A stretch of DNA of 7,883 nucleotides from Eubacterium sp. (GTDB lineage Bacteria; Bacillota; Clostridia; Lachnospirales; Lachnospiraceae). Both the position numbers and the translations under genes were made by a program. Positions within the stretch are counted from its first letter, which is position 1; each line of letters begins with the position of its first letter. This document shows, one piece after another, positions 1-6,408 of this stretch. Location: the NCBI GenBank assembly GCA_017616955.1, contig JAFZXD010000062.1, forward strand, positions 1 to 7,883. The letters are read 5' to 3'. The notes beneath the pieces are model-generated. The model saw only the letters and a list, made by a program, of their open reading frames with translations. It made no database searches and was not told where the DNA came from.

Positions 1-852
1 AGGAAGTTCCGACATTCTCTTATACAGCTCATTTGCAACAGTCACCGAACGGTGTCTTCCGCCCGTACATCCTATAGCTATAACAAGCTGATGTCTTCCT
101 TCCTTTTCGGTAAATTGTTTGGTGAGAAATGACATCATATCTACCAGTTTATCTAAAAACTCACGACTCTCTTCACTTTGCATGACGAAATCCTGAATTT
201 CTTTATCATTTCCGGTCTTACGTCTAAGTTCCTCAACGTAATATGGATTCGGCATGAATCTCACATCGAATACATAATCTGCATCCTGAGGGATTCCGAA
301 CTTATATCCGAAAGACATAACAGTCACAATCATATTGTTATATCTGTCATCTGTCGAGAAGATTTTCTGTACTTCAGCCTTAAGCTCTCTGGTCAAGAGC
401 CCCGAAGTATCAATAGTATAATCAGCCAGTTTCATCAAAAAGTCAATTCTTCTTCTCTCCTGATTTATACCATCCTCCAGAGTACCGCCTCTTGCGAGCG
501 GATGTTCACGCCTGGTTTCCTTATATCTTTTAATAAGAACTTTATTTGAAGCATCGAGATAAAGGATTTCATAATTAATCCCATTTCCGTCTTCAGCCTT
601 TTCATCATCCGACTTAACCGATCTGAGTCCCTTAAGAACTCCGCCAAGCTCGCCAAGAGCCTCGCCGCTTCGAATATCTATTCCAAGGGCAATCTTATCA
701 TAACTGAAATCATCATCTCTGGTCATCTCCACGAATTTTCTAACCAACGGAACCGGGAGATTATCAACACAAAAATATCCAAGATCCTCAAGTGATTTCA
801 GGACTGTTGATTTACCTGCACCGCTCATTCCGGTAACAATTACAATTCTCAA
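1..852 (-). CDS. rapZ: RapZ/YvcJ-family nucleotide-binding protein, C-terminus cut by window edge
   Basis: Translating the minus strand from 852 gives 284 uninterrupted residues reaching base 1. Residues 3-16 form a beta strand plus Walker A loop (VTGMSGAGKST). Residues 109-121 carry the ETRREHPL stretch, 180-203 the SFGYKFGIPQDADYVFDVRF block, and 261-270 GCTGGRHRSV, all hallmarks of this family. Family members are about 284-295 residues. This copy has a somewhat longer linker near residues 80-92, and I estimate that 10-20 C-terminal residues lie outside the window. The start is TTG at 852, because GAGGAG sits 8 nt upstream and the family N-terminus begins there. The gene starts 5 nt after the murB stop, so the two are probably translationally coupled. 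Enterobacterial RapZ controls GlmS through small-RNA decay. In Firmicutes, YvcJ binds and hydrolyses nucleotides and its role is less clear. The family call is very secure; the function in this organism is inferred. Confidence 0.95.
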   Translation of the reverse strand, partial: MRIVIVTGMSGAGKSTVLKSLEDLGYFCVDNLPVPLVRKFVEMTRDDDFSYDKIALGIDIRSGEALGELGGVLKGLRSVKSDDEKAEDGNGINYEILYLDASNKVLIKRYKETRREHPLARGGTLEDGINQERRRIDFLMKLADYTIDTSGLLTRELKAEVQKIFSTDDRYNNMIVTVMSFGYKFGIPQDADYVFDVRFMPNPYYVEELRRKTGNDKEIQDFVMQSEESREFLDKLVDMMSFLTKQFTEKEGRHQLVIAIGCTGGRHRSVTVANELYKRMSELP

Positions 853-857
853 TGATA

Positions 858-1733
858 TTACTCCTCAAAATCCCCAATAATTCTGACTTCGGTTTCCAGA
901 TTAACATTAAACTTTTCACTTACTTCCGACTGAACATAACATATAAGTTTATATATATCGGAAGCAGTTGCATTATCATTATTTATAACAAAACCACAAT
1001 GCTTTGGACTTACCATAGCACCACCTATGCTCTTACCTGCCAGACCACTGTCCATGATAAGTTTACCTGCAAAATATCCTTCAGGTCTTTTAAATGTAGA
1101 ACCTGCACTTGGATATTCAAGCGGCTGTTTTTCTCTTCTGCGAGTATTGAAATCATTCATTCTGTTTTCAATCTGTGATTTGTCATCAGGTTTTAATCTA
1201 AGCAATACCCCTGTGATAACCATATCCTTCTCCATAGCATAGCTATGTCTGTAGGAAAGTTTCATATCTTCAGCAGGAATATCCACTATCTCACCATCAA
1301 CAAGAGCTTTGACCGAGATAAGTACATCCTTCATCTCCCCACCGTAAGCACCTGCATTCATAAATACAGCACCGCCGATAGTCCCCGGAATACCGGATGC
1401 AAATTCAAGACCGGATAGACCATGCTCCATAGCAACCTTGGATACCTTTGAAAGCATAGCACCTGCTTCAACTACCATCTCATTTCCGTTTACCTGAATA
1501 GAATCAAAACCATTGCCTATCTCAATAACAGAACCATCTATTCCCTTATCCGATACAAGCAGATTACTTCCGTTTCCAATTATAAGAGGTTTCTGTCCCT
1601 CTTCTTTGCATATGTTCATGACTTGAACAAGACCCTCAAGAGTCTTAACTTTATAATATTTCGAAGCGTTTCCACCAACTTTGAAGGTAGTATGCTTCGA
1701 CATTGGTTCATTATTTAATAATTCGAAGTCCAT
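858..1733 (-). CDS. murB: UDP-N-acetylenolpyruvoylglucosamine reductase (MurB)
   Basis: This 291-residue cytoplasmic flavoenzyme uses NADPH to reduce UDP-GlcNAc-enolpyruvate to UDP-MurNAc, the second committed step of peptidoglycan synthesis. The FAD-binding part shows HTTFKVGGNA (14-23), GNGSNLLV (53-60) and SGIPGTIGGAVFMNAGAYGG (113-132). The substrate domain has YRHS (161-164, with the conserved Arg162) and PSAGSTFKRP (208-217), whose Ser212 is the expected proton donor. Glu282 in LETEVRIIG is the expected catalytic glutamate near the C-terminus. Length and motifs fit the shorter type II MurB of Firmicutes. The ATG at 1733 is preceded by GATGAGG at about 6-7 nt and gives the usual N-terminus. 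It lies 159 bp after glk and 5 nt before rapZ. Its own promoter is possible in the upstream gap. Nothing looks broken. Confidence 0.98.
   Translation of the reverse strand: MDFELLNNEPMSKHTTFKVGGNASKYYKVKTLEGLVQVMNICKEEGQKPLIIGNGSNLLVSDKGIDGSVIEIGNGFDSIQVNGNEMVVEAGAMLSKVSKVAMEHGLSGLEFASGIPGTIGGAVFMNAGAYGGEMKDVLISVKALVDGEIVDIPAEDMKLSYRHSYAMEKDMVITGVLLRLKPDDKSQIENRMNDFNTRRREKQPLEYPSAGSTFKRPEGYFAGKLIMDSGLAGKSIGGAMVSPKHCGFVINNDNATASDIYKLICYVQSEVSEKFNVNLETEVRIIGDFEE
861..866 (-). promoter_or_regulatory. Ribosome binding site of rapZ, overlapping the murB end
   Basis: GAGGAG on the minus strand lies 8 nt before the TTG at 852. It also encodes the last two residues of MurB (Glu-Glu), immediately before its TAA. 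This site decides the TTG start, as no suitably placed ATG exists. It suggests that ribosomes terminating on murB re-initiate on rapZ. Confidence 0.8.
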
Positions 1734-1781
1734 ATATGAGCCTCATCTTTTTGTTTAACGTTTATTAACCGCACAGAAACT

Positions 1782-1823
1782 AATAGTCTCCACAATGTAC
1801 TATACTACATTATGAAGACTATT
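1782..1823. repeat. 42-bp imperfect dyad between glk and murB, overlapping the murB promoter candidate
   Basis: AATAGTCT (1782-1789) pairs with AGACTATT (1816-1823), and AATGTA (1794-1799) pairs with TACATT (1806-1811) around a 6-nt centre. Two further pairs lie in the junction between the stems. The plus strand continues into a run of six T, so it resembles an intrinsic terminator for plus-strand (antisense) transcription. On the minus strand, the coding direction here, no T-run follows, so it should not end the glk transcript. Because it covers the candidate -10 and much of the spacer, an operator is an equally plausible reading. The rest of the 159-bp gap is AT-rich and holds no reading frame. 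Confidence 0.55.
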
Positions 1824-1830
1824 TTTTCAA
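1802..1830 (-). promoter_or_regulatory. Candidate housekeeping promoter for murB-rapZ
   Basis: On the minus strand, TTGAAA (1830-1825) is followed after exactly 17 nt by TAGTAT (1807-1802). This matches the sigma-A pattern at 5/6 and 4/6 positions. It lies about 70 bp upstream of the murB ATG in the only long gap of the minus-strand gene set. It suggests that murB-rapZ can be transcribed separately from hprK-glk, although read-through is also possible. It was found by eye in AT-rich DNA, so confidence is moderate. Confidence 0.45.
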
Positions 1831-1892
1831 TGGATAAATTAATTAAATATTATGCCATTTTGATGCCTTTACTGTGAAAGTTACACTATTTA

Positions 1893-2825
1893 TTATATAA
1901 CAGCAGCTGCTCCACCGAATATTCCGGCATCATTTCCAAGTTTCGCAAGTGCGAATTCAGCATCTCTGCAAGCGTGGAAAGCATACTTCTGATAATACTT
2001 CTTTGTAACATCCAGTATGATCTGTCCGGCTCTGGAAACCCCGCCACCGATTACAAATACTTCAGGATCTACAACACATGATACATTAGCAAGTGCAAGT
2101 CCGAGTCTCATACCGAACTCCTCAACGAGTTCATTTGCAAGTTCATCTCCTGCTTTAGCAGCATCGAAGATTTCCTTAGCTGTAACTTCAACCTCACGAA
2201 GTTTTGAAGGCTTGTCACTATTTTTAAGAGCTTTATTTGCAAGTCTTACGATACCTGTTGCAGATGCATACTGCTCAAGACATCCTTTCTTACCACAGTT
2301 GCATTCATCGGTCTCGTCTACATTTATAGTCATATGACCTATCTCACCACCGGCACCGTTTACACCGGCAAGCATATTTCCGTTAAGGATGATTCCTCCA
2401 CCGACACCGGTTCCGAGTGTTACCATAATTACATTTTTATAACCTTTTCCACCACCCTGCCAGTATTCTCCGAGGGCTGCCATATTAGCATCATTTCCAA
2501 CTTTAACAGGAAGTCCGATAAGCTTACCGAGTTCATCGGCAGCATTGAATATTCCCCATCCGAGATTAACACATTTAACGACAGTACCATCTTCTTTAAC
2601 CGGTCCGGGAACACCCATTCCAACACCAAGAACATCATCGTTGGATATACCCATAGATGCCTGCTTATCTTTAAGTGCCGCCGCGATATCCGATAATATA
2701 TTTTCTCCACCATTTTCTGTTCTGGTGGTTATCTCCCATTTATCAAGAAGCTCTCCTTCCACCGAGAAGATACCGAGCTTTACGGTTGTTCCTCCGATAT
2801 CAACTCCAAATACATACTTAGACAA
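1893..2825 (-). CDS. glk: ROK-family glucokinase
   Basis: This 310-residue cytoplasmic sugar kinase most likely phosphorylates glucose to glucose-6-phosphate with ATP. The N-terminal phosphate-binding loop is DIGGTTVKLGIF (9-20). NDAN at 111-114 supplies the catalytic Asp112. The ROK signature spans roughly 138-170 and includes GTGVGGG (138-144) and GAGGEIGHM (157-165). The structural zinc site is His164 with Cys175, Cys177 and Cys182 in CNCGKKGC, followed by LEQYAS. VIGGGVS (258-264) is the second nucleotide loop. The start is TTG at 2825, set by GGGAGGG 8 nt upstream; there is no ATG nearby and the N-terminus matches the family. There is no N-terminal DNA-binding domain, so it is an enzyme rather than a ROK repressor. 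It sits 32 bp after hprK, which fits a role in glycolytic entry and catabolite control. Specificity for glucose over other hexoses is inferred. Confidence 0.93.
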   Translation of the reverse strand: MSKYVFGVDIGGTTVKLGIFSVEGELLDKWEITTRTENGGENILSDIAAALKDKQASMGISNDDVLGVGMGVPGPVKEDGTVVKCVNLGWGIFNAADELGKLIGLPVKVGNDANMAALGEYWQGGGKGYKNVIMVTLGTGVGGGIILNGNMLAGVNGAGGEIGHMTINVDETDECNCGKKGCLEQYASATGIVRLANKALKNSDKPSKLREVEVTAKEIFDAAKAGDELANELVEEFGMRLGLALANVSCVVDPEVFVIGGGVSRAGQIILDVTKKYYQKYAFHACRDAEFALAKLGNDAGIFGGAAAVI

Positions 2826-2833
2826 TTTCCAGT

Positions 2834-2840
2834 CCCTCCC
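2834..2840 (-). promoter_or_regulatory. Strong ribosome binding site of glk
   Basis: GGGAGGG on the minus strand lies 8 nt before the TTG at 2825. The strong Shine-Dalgarno match supports this non-ATG start and may compensate for the weak codon. It lies in the 32-bp hprK-glk gap, which shows no promoter or terminator and is otherwise AT-rich, with a 15-bp AT palindrome (2849-2863) covering the hprK stop codon. Confidence 0.75.
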
Positions 2841-2857
2841 TTAGGTTAATAATTTAA

Positions 2858-3790
2858 TTATTTATACAAGCCGCTTGTTACTCTGTTATATATCTCTTGA
2901 GCGGCATTATATCCCATCTTCTTCTGTCTATGGTTAACGGCCGCAGACTCAACGATAATAGCGAGGTTACGTCCCGGTCTGATAGGTATTGAATGCGATG
3001 TTACTTTTGTACCAAGGAATTCCACATGATTATCTGTAAGACCAAGTCTGTCATAGTTGGCATCCTTGTCCCACTCTTCAAGCTTGATAACAAGGTCAAC
3101 CTGCTGAGACAGCTTAACACATTCTACACCGAACATAGTCTTTACGTCTATGATTCCGATACCACGAAGTTCGATGAAATGTCTTGTTATCTCTGGTGAC
3201 TGACCAATAAGCTGTTCGTCGCTGATCTTTCTGAGTTCAACTACATCATCTGCAACAAGACGATGACCACGCTTGATAAGCTCAAGAGCTGCCTCACTCT
3301 TTCCGATCCCGCGATCTCCCATGATAAGAACACCTTCACCGAATACATCAACAAGTACAGCATGAATTGATATTCTTGGAGCAAGTTCCTCATGAAGATA
3401 TCTAACTGTCTCATGAACGAACGATGATGTTGTAGCAGAACTTGTAAGTACGGGAATGCCGTGCTTAAGCCCTTCTTCTATAATAAAATCATATGGTTCT
3501 ATATTTCGACAGAATACAAGACAAGGTATAGGGAAACTAAAGAGTTTATCAAATATTTCTTTATTTTCTTCCTTTGTATGCATATCAGCAATATATGCAT
3601 GCTCAACGTTTCCGCATATCTGTACCCTGGCAGTATCAAAATGCTCAAAAAAACCGGCCAGCTGGAGCGCCGGTCTGTTAATATCCGGATCGATGATCAT
3701 GATTTTATCTGTATCTATATCCGGAGTATGGTTTTTGAGATTCATTTTATTTATAAACTGTGTAAGCGAAATGCTGTACTCCTCTTTCAT
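2858..3790 (-). CDS. hprK: HPr kinase/phosphorylase (HprK/P)
   Basis: This bifunctional cytoplasmic enzyme phosphorylates Ser46 of HPr when glycolytic intermediates are abundant and removes that phosphate by phosphorolysis when they are not. P-Ser-HPr is the CcpA corepressor and slows PTS uptake. The frame gives 310 residues: an N-terminal domain (about 1-130) and a C-terminal kinase domain. Walker A is GDRGIGKS (158-165, Lys164). GHRLVADD (175-182) follows, then the family signature IELRGIGIIDVKTMFG (206-221) and IPIRPGRNLA (268-277). The ATG at 3790 is chosen because GGGAGGA lies just upstream, though only 3-4 nt away, and 310 residues matches the family. An in-frame ATG at 3826 would add 12 residues but has no ribosome binding site. 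The gene encoding HPr is not in the window. It heads the minus-strand set and is divergent from uvrC. Confidence 0.97.
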   Translation of the reverse strand: MKEEYSISLTQFINKMNLKNHTPDIDTDKIMIIDPDINRPALQLAGFFEHFDTARVQICGNVEHAYIADMHTKEENKEIFDKLFSFPIPCLVFCRNIEPYDFIIEEGLKHGIPVLTSSATTSSFVHETVRYLHEELAPRISIHAVLVDVFGEGVLIMGDRGIGKSEAALELIKRGHRLVADDVVELRKISDEQLIGQSPEITRHFIELRGIGIIDVKTMFGVECVKLSQQVDLVIKLEEWDKDANYDRLGLTDNHVEFLGTKVTSHSIPIRPGRNLAIIVESAAVNHRQKKMGYNAAQEIYNRVTSGLYK

Positions 3791-3793
3791 ATG

Positions 3794-3800
3794 TCCTCCC
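3794..3800 (-). promoter_or_regulatory. Ribosome binding site of hprK
   Basis: GGGAGGA on the minus strand ends 3 nt before the ATG at 3790 (GGAGG to ATG is 4 nt). The spacing is tight but the match is strong, and it supports 3790 over the upstream in-frame ATG at 3826, which has nothing similar before it. Confidence 0.65.
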
Positions 3801-3820
3801 AAATGTGTAAGTGACTTATT

Positions 3821-3906
3821 ATTCATAGTTGACTCGAAAAGTACTCATAAGTACGCTAGCGCTCTACAAGCAGTGATTTTGATAATTATCTCATCCAACT
3901 ATGAAT
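3821..3906 (-). other. Structured segment in the presumed hprK leader, closed by an 11-bp perfect inverted repeat
   Basis: ATTCATAGTTG (3821-3831) and CAACTATGAAT (3896-3906) are perfect reverse complements enclosing 64 bp. Inside lie a hairpin GTACT-CATA-AGTAC (3841-3854) and two perfect palindromes, CGCTAGCG (3854-3861) and GATAATTATC (3881-3890). The segment lies between the candidate hprK promoter and the hprK start, so it would be transcribed as a 5' leader. A 9-codon frame (ATG at 3848, TAA at 3821-3819) crosses its 3' side without a clear ribosome binding site. No T-run follows either arm, so it is not an intrinsic terminator. I do not recognise it as a known riboswitch or tRNA. It could be a cis-acting RNA or a protein-binding site. 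Confidence 0.45.
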
Positions 3907-3923
3907 CGCAACATTATTAGTAT

Positions 3924-3952
3924 ACTATATAGTCCAAAAGATTTCACTACAA
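3924..3952 (-). promoter_or_regulatory. Candidate housekeeping promoter for hprK
   Basis: On the minus strand, TTGTAG (3952-3947) and TATAGT (3929-3924) are separated by exactly 17 nt. The -10 matches sigma-A at 5/6 positions and the -35 is weaker at 3/6. The -10 is embedded in the perfect palindrome ACTATATAGT (3924-3933). Transcription would start near 3917 and give a leader of roughly 125 nt before the hprK ATG at 3790. Confidence 0.5.
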
Positions 3953-3970
3953 AAAATTCTTTTAATAAGA

Positions 3971-3976
3971 TATAAT
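3971..3976 (+). promoter_or_regulatory. Candidate -10 box of uvrC
   Basis: A perfect TATAAT lies 28 bp before the uvrC ATG at 4005. At the standard 17-nt distance the -35 position reads TACAAA (3948-3953), a poor match, so the promoter is weakly supported. The transcript would have a short leader of about 20 nt. The -35 area coincides with that of the opposing hprK promoter. Confidence 0.4.
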
Positions 3977-4004
3977 AAGAACATTAGTGTAAAGGATGAT
4001 TCTT

Positions 4005-5822
4005 ATGAACCTATTCAATATCGAAGAAGAACTTGATAAACTACCACATAAGCCCGGTGTCTACATCATGCATGATGAGAACGAGGCTATTCTTTATGTT
4101 GGAAAGGCTGTAGACCTGCACAACCGTGTAAGGCAGTATTTCCGAAGCGGCCACGGTCACAACAACTCTCCTAAGATTTTGAAAATGGTTTCTCAGATAT
4201 CATATTTCGAATATATCGTTACAGCCTCGGAAATGGAAGCTCTGGTCCTTGAGTGTAATCTCATAAAGGAATATCGTCCGAAGTATAACACTCTTATGAC
4301 TGACGATAAAGGATATCCTTATATCAGAATTACGGTATCGGAGAGATTTCCTCGAATTATGATGAATCATCGCATGGGACGCGACAAGTCTATGTACTTC
4401 GGTCCATTTACAGATCGAAAAGCAGTTCATGATACTATTCTTTTGATGAAAAAATTGTTTAATATAAGAAATTGCAATAAAGACCTGAGCTACTCTCCTT
4501 TGGATGAACGCCCATGTCTTTATCATCAGATAGGCCAATGTCCTGCACCATGTGCCGGATATATATCCGAAGATGAATACAGAAAAAACATAGAAAAAGC
4601 CATAAGCTTTCTGAATGGCAATACTCGTGATATAATAAACGAATTGAAAGATAAGATGAAGGCCTATTCTGAAGAAATGGAATTCGAAAAAGCCGCAGAA
4701 GCTAGAGACCTGATAACAAGTATCGAAAAGATTTCGGAAAAACAACGTGCAAGTTCCACCAGTGATGATGACAGAGATATTATCGCCATGGCAAGAAATG
4801 ACCAAGATGCTGTTATTGCTATATTCTTTGTAAGAGACGGAACTCTTATAGGAAGAGAAAATCATCATATGACTTCCGACAGCTCCGATTCAGATTCAGA
4901 GATTATAACTGCATTTATAAAACAGTATTATCTCAATACACCTTTTATTCCGAAAGAGATACTGACCGTAACTCCGGCACAGGATGAGGATGTTATTACT
5001 TCTTATCTGTCCGAAAGAAAAGGTCAGAAAGTTTCAATACTTATTCCTCAACGAGGCGAAAAAAAAGGTCTTATAAAACTGGCAGAAGATAATGCTGCTC
5101 TTGTTCTGGCACAGGATATTGAACGGATTAAAAAACACGAAAAAAGAACATTTGGAGCCTGCCAAGAAATAGCCGATATAATAGGTGTTGAAAATGTATC
5201 TCGTATGGAGGCATTTGATATATCCAATATATCCGGATATCACAGTGTTGCTTCTATGGTGGTTTTCGAAAATGGCAAACCAAAACGAAATGCATACAGA
5301 AAATTCAGATTAAGAACCGTTGAAGGTCCTGACGATTATGCTTCCATGAAAGAAGTTCTTTCTAGAAGATATTCAGATGAGAAGACAGGAAGCCTTCCGG
5401 ATGTTATAATGATGGACGGCGGTAAAGGTCAGATAAATATCGCCGAAACCGTTCTTAATAGTCTTGGGCTTGAGATTCCCGTTTGCGGCATGGTCAAAGA
5501 TGACAATCACAGAACCAGAGGATTGATATATAAGAATCAAGAGATTGAATTTCCTCCGGGAAGCGAAGCTATCCATATGATAACCGCACTGCAGGATGAA
5601 ACACATAGATTTGCTATAACATATCACAAACAGATTCGAAGCGACGAACAGACTCACTCGATTCTGGATGACATTAAAGGCATCGGGCCGAAAAGAAGAA
5701 AAACTCTTCTATTACATTTCAAGAATATCGATGCCATAAAAAATGCAAGTTTGGAAGAACTTGCTTCGGTTGAAGGAATGAACACACAGTCCGCACAAGC
5801 CGTATACGATTTTTTTAACTGA
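4005..5822 (+). CDS. uvrC: Excinuclease ABC subunit C (UvrC)
   Basis: UvrC makes both the 3' and 5' incisions beside DNA lesions after UvrA-UvrB recognition in nucleotide excision repair. The 605 residues show the full architecture. The GIY-YIG nuclease domain (about 14-95) has PGVYIM, ILYVGKA, Arg41 and the EMEAL glutamate. Cys157, Cys171, Cys179 and Cys183 match the spacing of the [4Fe-4S] ligands reported for E. coli UvrC. A UVR/UvrB-binding helix pair lies at about 207-243, and the RNase H-like nuclease has Asp405 (AFDISN), Asp443/444 (GPDDYASM), Asp471 (MMDGGKGQ) and His534/His541. Tandem helix-hairpin-helix motifs lie at about 554-605 (IKGIGPKRR). The ATG at 4005 is used because AAAGGA lies 8 nt upstream; an ATG at 3996 would overlap that site. 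The gene is divergent from hprK and 18 bp ahead of yqeG, probably cotranscribed. It looks intact. Confidence 0.98.
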   Translation: MNLFNIEEELDKLPHKPGVYIMHDENEAILYVGKAVDLHNRVRQYFRSGHGHNNSPKILKMVSQISYFEYIVTASEMEALVLECNLIKEYRPKYNTLMTDDKGYPYIRITVSERFPRIMMNHRMGRDKSMYFGPFTDRKAVHDTILLMKKLFNIRNCNKDLSYSPLDERPCLYHQIGQCPAPCAGYISEDEYRKNIEKAISFLNGNTRDIINELKDKMKAYSEEMEFEKAAEARDLITSIEKISEKQRASSTSDDDRDIIAMARNDQDAVIAIFFVRDGTLIGRENHHMTSDSSDSDSEIITAFIKQYYLNTPFIPKEILTVTPAQDEDVITSYLSERKGQKVSILIPQRGEKKGLIKLAEDNAALVLAQDIERIKKHEKRTFGACQEIADIIGVENVSRMEAFDISNISGYHSVASMVVFENGKPKRNAYRKFRLRTVEGPDDYASMKEVLSRRYSDEKTGSLPDVIMMDGGKGQINIAETVLNSLGLEIPVCGMVKDDNHRTRGLIYKNQEIEFPPGSEAIHMITALQDETHRFAITYHKQIRSDEQTHSILDDIKGIGPKRRKTLLLHFKNIDAIKNASLEELASVEGMNTQSAQAVYDFFN

Positions 5823-5840
5823 CAGGGAGACAATACCGGT

Positions 5841-6350
5841 ATGACTAATTTTTTATTTCCTACAGAGTACTACGCATCCACTTACTCGATAGACTTTGAG
5901 AAATATTATAATCATGGATACAGAGCTATCATCTTCGATATAGATAATACTCTGGTTCCACACGATGCAATGCACGATGACAGATCGAGAAAGCTATTCA
6001 AGAGATTGAGTGAACTTGGATTCAAGATAGCCTTTGTATCAAATAACAACAAAGCACGAGTTGAAGAATTCAATAAAGAAGTTGGAGGGTACATTATATA
6101 TAAAGCCGGAAAACCTCATTCATCCGGTTTTATAAATGCAATGAAACATATGGGATCCACCAGAGAGAATACTCTCTTCATCGGAGATCAGCTTTTCACC
6201 GATATATGGGGAGCAAATAACGCACATCTTCATTCGATTCTGGTTAAACCCATCGATAAAAAAGAAGAAATACAGATAGTATTAAAGAGATATCTGGAAT
6301 ATCCGATACTGAAACTGTATCTAAGAAAACATCGCCTGAAGGGATGCTAA
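5841..6350 (+). CDS. yqeG: YqeG-family HAD phosphatase (subfamily IIIA)
   Basis: This 169-residue protein has the four HAD phosphohydrolase motifs. Motif I is DIDNTL (33-38), with nucleophile Asp33 and acid/base Asp35. Motif II is the Ser67 of VSNNN (66-70), motif III is Lys91 in AGKPHSSG (89-96), and motif IV is GDQLFTD (115-121), with Asp116 and Asp121 for Mg binding. Size and the lack of a large cap domain fit the YqeG family. Its physiological substrate is not firmly established; related eukaryotic and cyanobacterial proteins act on phosphatidylglycerol phosphate. The ATG at 5841 follows GGGAG by 11 nt, a slightly long spacing. It begins 18 bp after the uvrC stop with no terminator between, so the two form one transcription unit that ends at the hairpin at 6409-6443. 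The family call is secure; the substrate is unknown. Confidence 0.92.
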   Translation: MTNFLFPTEYYASTYSIDFEKYYNHGYRAIIFDIDNTLVPHDAMHDDRSRKLFKRLSELGFKIAFVSNNNKARVEEFNKEVGGYIIYKAGKPHSSGFINAMKHMGSTRENTLFIGDQLFTDIWGANNAHLHSILVKPIDKKEEIQIVLKRYLEYPILKLYLRKHRLKGC

Positions 6351-6408
6351 TATCTTTGACTGCTAAATCGCATAGCTCAAAATAATTAAAAAACTTAATA
6401 ACGTTTTA

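Noticed and set aside
178..549. Plus-strand frame of about 120 codons opposite rapZ.
   Set aside because: It lies entirely antisense to clear RapZ coding sequence, has no recognisable motif and is a shadow frame.
1782..1823. Intrinsic terminator ending the hprK-glk transcript.
   Set aside because: The T-run follows the hairpin only on the plus strand. In the minus direction the sequence after the stem is AGTTTC, so it should not terminate glk transcription.
2849..2878. AT palindrome (2849-2863) and small hairpin ACAAG-CCG-CTTGT (2866-2878) at the end of hprK, as a possible terminator before glk.
   Set aside because: The GC stem is only 5 bp and lies inside the hprK coding end, no continuous T-run follows on the minus strand, and glk starts 32 bp on with its own strong ribosome binding site.
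3791..3826. Longer hprK starting at the in-frame ATG at 3826 (322 residues).
   Set aside because: No ribosome binding site precedes 3826. The 12 extra residues have no family counterpart, and the Gly-Gly codons just before the ATG at 3790 are themselves the Shine-Dalgarno sequence.
3821..3906. Possible tRNA or tRNA-like gene: on the minus strand there is a TAGAGC stretch, a TTCGAGTC stretch and a terminal stem.
   Set aside because: The closing stem is 11 bp rather than 7, the central hairpin has a 4-nt loop with no anticodon arm, and no 5-bp stem supports the TTCGAGTC loop. No CCA follows.
4200..4868. Minus-strand frame of 222 codons opposite uvrC.
   Set aside because: It is antisense to conserved UvrC domains, its translation is Ser/Ile/Phe-rich with no family features, and it lacks a ribosome binding site.
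6356..6390. TTGACT after yqeG followed by AT-rich sequence, resembling a plus-strand promoter.
   Set aside because: No good -10 lies at 16-18 nt, and any transcript would meet the terminator at 6409-6443 at once without a gene.
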